From NCBI GenBank assembly GCA_028868535.1, contig JAGWUH010000029.1:1-48926 (forward strand): DNA of 48,926 nucleotides, read 5' to 3'. The notes beneath the pieces were generated by a model. The model made no database searches. It saw only the letters and a list, made by a program, of their open reading frames with translations, and was not told the DNA's origin. The translations under genes and the position numbers were made by a program. Below, one piece after another: positions 45,230-48,926 of the stretch (its first letter is position 1; the number at the start of each line of letters is the position of its first letter). Source of the stretch: Sphingomonadales bacterium. GTDB lineage: Bacteria > Pseudomonadota > Alphaproteobacteria > Sphingomonadales > Sphingomonadaceae.

Positions 45230-45847
45230 ATGGAGCGGCTGGTCCTTCACGAATATGCCCAGAGCGGCAACTGCTACAAGATCCGGCTGACCGCGGCGCT
45301 GCTGGGTTTCCCGATCGAGCGGCGCGAGTACGACATCATCAGGGGCGAGACGCGGACGCCCGAATTCCTCGCGCAGGTCAACGCCAATGGCCGCATCCCG
45401 GTGCTGCAGGTGGGCGGGCGTTTCCTGCCCGAGAGCAACGCCGCATGCTGGTACCTGGCCGAGGACAGCGCGCTGATTCCCGGGGACCGCTTCGCGCGGG
45501 CGGACATGCTGCGCTGGATGTTCTTCGAGCAGTACAGCCACGAGCCGAACGTCGCGACGCTGCGCTTCTGGCTGGCGTTCGTCGGCGAGGGCAACCTCAG
45601 CGAGGCACAGCGCGCGCAGATTCCGGCGAAGCGGGCCGGCGGCGAGGCGGCCTTGGAGTTGATGGATGAGCATCTCGCAAGCCGCGACTGGATGGTCGGC
45701 GCCGGGGCGACGCTCGCCGACATCGCGTTGTTCGCCTATAGCCACGTTGCCGACGGCGGCGGGTTCGAGCTCGCGCGATATCCGGCGATCCAGCGGTGGA
45801 TATCGCGGATCGAAGCGTTGCCCGGCTTCGTTTCGATCGACGGCTGA
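45230..45847 (+). CDS. Glutathione S-transferase family protein
   Basis: A 205-residue GST. The N-terminal thioredoxin-like domain shows LVLHEYAQSGNCYKIRLTAALLG with Ser/Cys near the glutathione thiol (SGNC), the cis-Pro NGRIPVLQVGG and the PESNAACWYLAE glutathione-binding stretch. The C-terminal helical domain has GATLADIALFAYSHVA. It has a consensus AGGAGG 5 nt upstream, overlapping the OmpA gene's TAG, so the two are co-expressed. Substrate unknown; detoxification or dehalogenase activity is possible. Confidence 0.92.
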   Translation: MERLVLHEYAQSGNCYKIRLTAALLGFPIERREYDIIRGETRTPEFLAQVNANGRIPVLQVGGRFLPESNAACWYLAEDSALIPGDRFARADMLRWMFFEQYSHEPNVATLRFWLAFVGEGNLSEAQRAQIPAKRAGGEAALELMDEHLASRDWMVGAGATLADIALFAYSHVADGGGFELARYPAIQRWISRIEALPGFVSIDG

Positions 45848-45857
45848 ACCTAAATCC

Positions 45858-45886
45858 TTGCCGAATCCCGGCAGGTATCCTAGATA
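45858..45886 (+). promoter_or_regulatory. Weak promoter candidate ahead of trcR
   Basis: TTGCCG (45858-45863) and TAGATA (45881-45886) are 17 bp apart. A start near 45893 would place the hairpin at 45898 at the very 5' end of the RNA, so the promoter may be real only if that hairpin is an attenuator. Confidence 0.3.
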
Positions 45887-45897
45887 CGGCGGCAAGC

Positions 45898-45925
45898 GGC
45901 CGCTCCGGTAAGGGGCGGCCCTTTC
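45898..45925 (+). terminator. Intrinsic terminator after the GST gene
   Basis: A 9-bp stem (45898-45906 with 45912-45920, one G-U pair) is followed by CTTTCTATT. It sits 50 bp after the GST stop and 50 bp before the trcR start. Confidence 0.75.
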
Positions 45926-45972
45926 TATTCGGGGCCGGCAAAACGGCCCGCAGCATTCGCCGGAGACAACCC

Positions 45973-46677
45973 GTGACCCAGCCCACTCCCCTGATGCCGC
46001 ACGCGACGGCGTCCTGGCTCGTCGACAACACCGCGCTCTCGTTCGAGCAGATCGCCGAGTTCTGCGGCCTGCACATGCTCGAGGTGCAGGCGATGGCCGA
46101 CGACCTCGCCAGCAGCAAGTACACCGGCCGCGATCCGCTGCGCTCGGGCGAGCTGACCCAGGCCGAGATCGAGAAGGGCCAGGCCGATCCCAACTACCGG
46201 CTCAAGATGTTCAAGGCGCCGGTCACCGTCAGCCGCACCAAGGGCCCGCGCTACACCCCGGTGTCGAAGCGCCAGGACAAGCCCGACGGCATCGCCTGGA
46301 TCCTGCGCCACCACCCGGAAATCTCGGACGCGCAGATCGGCAAGCTGATCGGCACGACGCGCAACACCATCGCCGCGATCCGCGATCGCAGCCACTGGAA
46401 CATCCAGAACATCAACCCCAAGGACCCGGTGACGCTGGGCCTGTGCTCGCAGCGCGAGCTGGACGCGCTGGTCGCCAAGGCGGCAAAGCGCGCCGGCATC
46501 AGCGAGGACGAGGAAGCCAACGTCCAACGCCTCGGCAGCGACCGCGAGGCGCTGATCGAGGAACTGCGCGCCGAGCGCGAGGCCGCCGCCAAGGCCGCCA
46601 ACGAGGCCGCGCAGGAGGCCGAGGTCGCCGCCTGGCTGGCGGCGAAGCGCGCCGCGGAGGCCGAGGAGCAAGGCTGA
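45973..46677 (+). CDS. trcR: TrcR-type cell-cycle transcriptional regulator (DUF1013)
   Basis: A 234-residue DUF1013/TrcR protein. Conserved segments are MPHATASWLVDNTALSFEQIAEFCGLHMLEVQAMADD (N-terminal, about 8-44), DPNYRLKMFKAPVTVSRTKGPRYTPVSKRQDKPDGIAWILRHHPEISDAQIGKLIGTTRNTI (a helix-turn-helix region, read in shorter blocks) and NPKDPVTLGLCSQRELD. The C-terminal third is an Ala/Glu-rich coiled coil. The GTG 45973 is preferred because GGAG lies 7 nt upstream; the next ATG is 45994. It is a plus-strand gene ending against the lptG terminator. The name follows current database usage; its role is inferred. Confidence 0.85.
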   Translation: MTQPTPLMPHATASWLVDNTALSFEQIAEFCGLHMLEVQAMADDLASSKYTGRDPLRSGELTQAEIEKGQADPNYRLKMFKAPVTVSRTKGPRYTPVSKRQDKPDGIAWILRHHPEISDAQIGKLIGTTRNTIAAIRDRSHWNIQNINPKDPVTLGLCSQRELDALVAKAAKRAGISEDEEANVQRLGSDREALIEELRAEREAAAKAANEAAQEAEVAAWLAAKRAAEAEEQG

Positions 46678-46705
46678 AGCCGGGCGACCCGATCGGATTG
46701 CGGAG

Positions 46706-46730
46706 CGGGGGGCGAAAGCCCCCCGTCTTG
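46706..46730 (+). terminator. GAAA-tetraloop terminator between trcR and lptG
   Basis: A perfect 8-bp stem CGGGGGGC / GCCCCCCG (46706-46713 with 46718-46725) with loop GAAA lies between converging genes and is followed by TCTTGCG on plus. Confidence 0.75.
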
Positions 46731-46746
46731 CGTCGGCGATGCGCGC

Positions 46747-47844
46747 CTATTCCTCGGTGCGGATCAGCACCGTCTCGCCGACGAACAGGAACAGCAGGAA
46801 CGGCGCCCAGGCCGCGACCAGCGGCGGGTAGCCGCCGAAGTTGCCGAGCGCCAGCGCGGCGTTGTCGACGACGAAATAGGTGAAGCCCAGCGCCATGCCG
46901 ATCACCGCGCGGATCAGCAGCTGGCCCGACCGCGCCAGGCCGAACGCGGCGACCGCGCCGAGCAGCGGCATCAGCAGCGCGGCCAGCGGGCCGCTGATCT
47001 TGTGCCACCACTTGCCGTCGAGCTCGCTGGTGCGGCGGCCGGCGGCATTGAGCCGGGCCATCGACCGGGTCAGCGTGAAGATGCCCTGCGAATCCGCGTC
47101 GACCGTGCTCATCTCGATCTGTTCGGGCTTCACGCCCTGGCCGACGATCACCGGGCCGGGGCGCGAGGTGGCGATGGCGCGGGCGTCGAAACGCACCGGA
47201 TCGTCGAGCCGCCAGCCGGGCGCGGCGAAGCTGGCGTGGGGACTGCGGAACTGCGCGACGATCACGCCGCGCGCGTCGCGCTCGTACCAGGTGACGCCGG
47301 CAAGCTGCATCGCCTTGCCGAAACCGGCGGCGCTGTCGGCGGCGAGGATGCTGGTGCCATCGGCCATGAAGACGTTGGCATGGCCGGTCGCCTCGCGCGG
47401 GATCGGGCCGAAATCCGCGGCCTGCCAGGCTTTCAGCGTCGCGGTGGAGCGGGTGACGACGCGTTCGTTGAAGGCGAAGTTGACGAGGCTGATCGCCGCC
47501 GCGGTCATCAGCAGCGGCGCCAGGATCTGGTGCGCGGAAAGCCCGCCGGCGCGCATCGCGATGACCTCGCTGTTCTGGTTCAGCGTGGCGAAGGTGATGA
47601 TCGTCGCCAGCAGCACCGAATAAGGCAGGAACGTCGCCACCAGTTGCGGCGCGCGCAGCGAGACGTAAGTCCACAGCTGCGCCTCGCCGTTGCCGGGGTG
47701 GGCGAGGATCTTGCCGCTCTCGCCGAGCAGGTCGAGCAGCTGCAGCACCAGCACCAGCATGACCAGCACCGCGAGAATGCGCGTGACGAACAGCTTGGCG
47801 AGGTAGAGCGTCAGCGTACGCGAGGGGAAGAATTCGAAATGCAT
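46747..47844 (-). CDS. lptG: LPS export permease LptG
   Basis: A 365-residue inner-membrane permease of the LptB2FG transporter that extracts LPS. The N-terminal TM1 (TLTLYLAKLFVTRILAVLVMLVLVLQLLDLLGESGKI) and TM2 (SLRAPQLVATFLPYSVLLATIITF) are followed by the coupling-helix region QNSEVIAMRAGGLSAHQILAPL, a periplasmic beta-jellyroll and four C-terminal helices. It starts 4 bp after the lptF stop, so both are co-transcribed. Ordering and length match alphaproteobacterial LptG. Confidence 0.94.
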   Translation of the reverse strand: MHFEFFPSRTLTLYLAKLFVTRILAVLVMLVLVLQLLDLLGESGKILAHPGNGEAQLWTYVSLRAPQLVATFLPYSVLLATIITFATLNQNSEVIAMRAGGLSAHQILAPLLMTAAAISLVNFAFNERVVTRSTATLKAWQAADFGPIPREATGHANVFMADGTSILAADSAAGFGKAMQLAGVTWYERDARGVIVAQFRSPHASFAAPGWRLDDPVRFDARAIATSRPGPVIVGQGVKPEQIEMSTVDADSQGIFTLTRSMARLNAAGRRTSELDGKWWHKISGPLAALLMPLLGAVAAFGLARSGQLLIRAVIGMALGFTYFVVDNAALALGNFGGYPPLVAAWAPFLLFLFVGETVLIRTEE

Positions 47845-47848
47845 CGCC

Positions 47849-48926
47849 TCACACCTGCCGGTTGCGGCGCGTCAGCAGCGCGCGGGCCCGTTTCGATACG
47901 CCGGCGGCGAAGGTTTCCAGCGCGCCGATCGGCTGCCCGCCGGGGACATAGGCGATGCGCCAGTACATCCAGGCGATGATCGCCGCGAACACCAGGAACG
48001 GCCCCCACAGCGCCAGCACCGGGTTGACCTTGCCCAGCGCCGCCACCGACTGCCCGTATTCGTTGACCTTGTGGTAGGCGACGACCATGACGATCGACAC
48101 GAACAGCCCCAGCGCCGAGGTCGAGCGCTTCGGCGGGATCGCCAGCGCCAGCCCGAGCAGCGGCAGCATCAGGATCATCACCACTTCCGCCAGGCGATAG
48201 TTGAGGCTGGCCCGAACCACCGCCTTCTCCGCCGGGTCGGCGTGATCGGCCCAGCCGATGCGCAGCAGCTCGGGCAGGAAATACTCGCGCTCCGCCCCGC
48301 CGCGCTGGCGGAACTTCTCCACCGCCGGCAGGTCGATCGGCAAGTCGTGCTGGGTGAAGGTGAGTACCCGCGGGCTCACTTTCGGTGCCTCCTGCACGAT
48401 CTGCCCGTCGTTGAGCCGCAGGATCACCGTGTCGGGGTTCTCCTGCAAGGCCATGAACCGGCCCTGCCGCGCGGTGATCGACAGCACCGTGCCCTTTTCC
48501 GAGGTGACGCGCACGAAGATGCCCAGCAGCTCGCGGCCATTGTCCCGGCTCTGCTCGATGCGCAGCGCCATCCGGTTCTTCAGGGTGTTGAACTCCCCCA
48601 CCTTGATCGAGGCGCCGAGCGCGCCCGAACGCAGCTCGAACTGGAGTTGTTCATAGTAATAGCGCGACAGCGGCTGGACGTAGGAGACGATCGCCAGGTT
48701 CACGAACGCCAGCGCGATCGCGATCATGTACGGCACCCGCAGCATCCGGGTGTACGACAGCCCGACCGCGCGCATGACATCGAGCTCGTTCGAGATTGCC
48801 AGCTTGCGGAACGCCAGCAGGATGCCGATCATCAGCCCCAGCGGGATCGCCAGGCTGGCATATTCGGGCAGCAGGTTGGCCAGCATCCGGAACACCACCG
48901 AGACCGGACCGCCCTCGGTTGCCACG
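47849..48926 (-). CDS. lptF: LPS export permease LptF (5' end beyond the window)
   Basis: The last 358 residues of LptF are visible; the gene continues off the right end and its start is not seen (the first codon shown is an internal GTG/Val). The helical segment LAIPLGLMIGILLAFRKLAISNELDVMRAVGLSYTRML (split at motif boundaries) is the TM2 and coupling helix; the jellyroll and a C-terminal helix bundle (VVMILMLPLLGLALAI, FLVFAAIIAWMYWRIAYV) follow. It partners LptG. The C-terminal tail ends in SKRARALLTRRNRQV. Confidence 0.94.
   Translation of the reverse strand, partial: VATEGGPVSVVFRMLANLLPEYASLAIPLGLMIGILLAFRKLAISNELDVMRAVGLSYTRMLRVPYMIAIALAFVNLAIVSYVQPLSRYYYEQLQFELRSGALGASIKVGEFNTLKNRMALRIEQSRDNGRELLGIFVRVTSEKGTVLSITARQGRFMALQENPDTVILRLNDGQIVQEAPKVSPRVLTFTQHDLPIDLPAVEKFRQRGGAEREYFLPELLRIGWADHADPAEKAVVRASLNYRLAEVVMILMLPLLGLALAIPPKRSTSALGLFVSIVMVVAYHKVNEYGQSVAALGKVNPVLALWGPFLVFAAIIAWMYWRIAYVPGGQPIGALETFAAGVSKRARALLTRRNRQV

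Overview
The window is an uninterrupted, GC-rich stretch of bacterial chromosome that reads as core genome of an alphaproteobacterium, most likely a member of the Sphingomonadales. The indicators are proteins found essentially only in Alphaproteobacteria (a SciP-type CtrA inhibitor, a PopZ-type polar organiser, a TrcR/DUF1013 regulator, DUF1192), an UrcA-family exported protein common in sphingomonads, a metal-site variant of HemB of the Mg type, and uniformly G/C-biased third codon positions. I see no rRNA, tRNA, CRISPR array, prophage, transposase or integrase. The last gene (lptF) runs off the right end.

Layout. 1-329: non-coding, with a widespread palindromic repeat and two hairpins. 330-6032 (minus): thioesterase and thioredoxin-like [2Fe-2S] protein; then pcm-like, tolC, popZ and an exported S9 peptidase. 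6229-9871 (plus): class I fumarase, then a LytS/LytTR two-component pair. 9980-12315: UrcA protein, a metallophosphoesterase and a luciferase-like oxidoreductase. 12375-16451 (minus): carD, then the fdxA / S4-domain / Suv3-like helicase operon, with a possible small RNA between carD and fdxA. 16661-20038 (plus): M23 peptidase behind a CtrA-type box, then hemB, gamma-carbonic anhydrase and DUF167. 20048-24771 (minus): SulP transporter without STAS, truncated globin, clpA, DUF1192. 24939-30666: quinone oxidoreductase, IMPase-family phosphatase (minus), sucC, etfB-etfA and a SnoaL-like protein. 30674-36865 (minus): a small Cys-rich protein, DUF445, and an RND pump with its adaptor. 37150-37808 (minus): sciP and an unknown gene. 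37969-46677: mnmA, a divergent small membrane protein and serine-hydrolase lipoprotein, VIT transporter and a histidine-rich exported protein, an unknown protein, a CNNM/CBS protein, an OmpA lipoprotein, a GST and trcR. 46747-48926 (minus): lptF-lptG.

How the genes work together. Central respiration is represented by fumarase, succinyl-CoA synthetase beta and ETF. Envelope biogenesis is represented by LptFG, the M23 hydrolase, the OmpA lipoprotein, TolC and the RND pump. Cell-cycle control is represented by SciP, PopZ, TrcR and the CtrA-like box. Iron and metal handling is represented by FdxA, HemB, the globin, VIT and the His-rich protein. I did not find one discrete new multi-gene system. 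The strongest unexplained signals are non-coding: a structured segment between fdxA and carD, a long hairpin with four GANTC sites at the qor/IMPase junction, and several perfect palindromes in upstream regions. Among proteins the best candidate is the VIT transporter next to a secreted protein with two long poly-His tracts.
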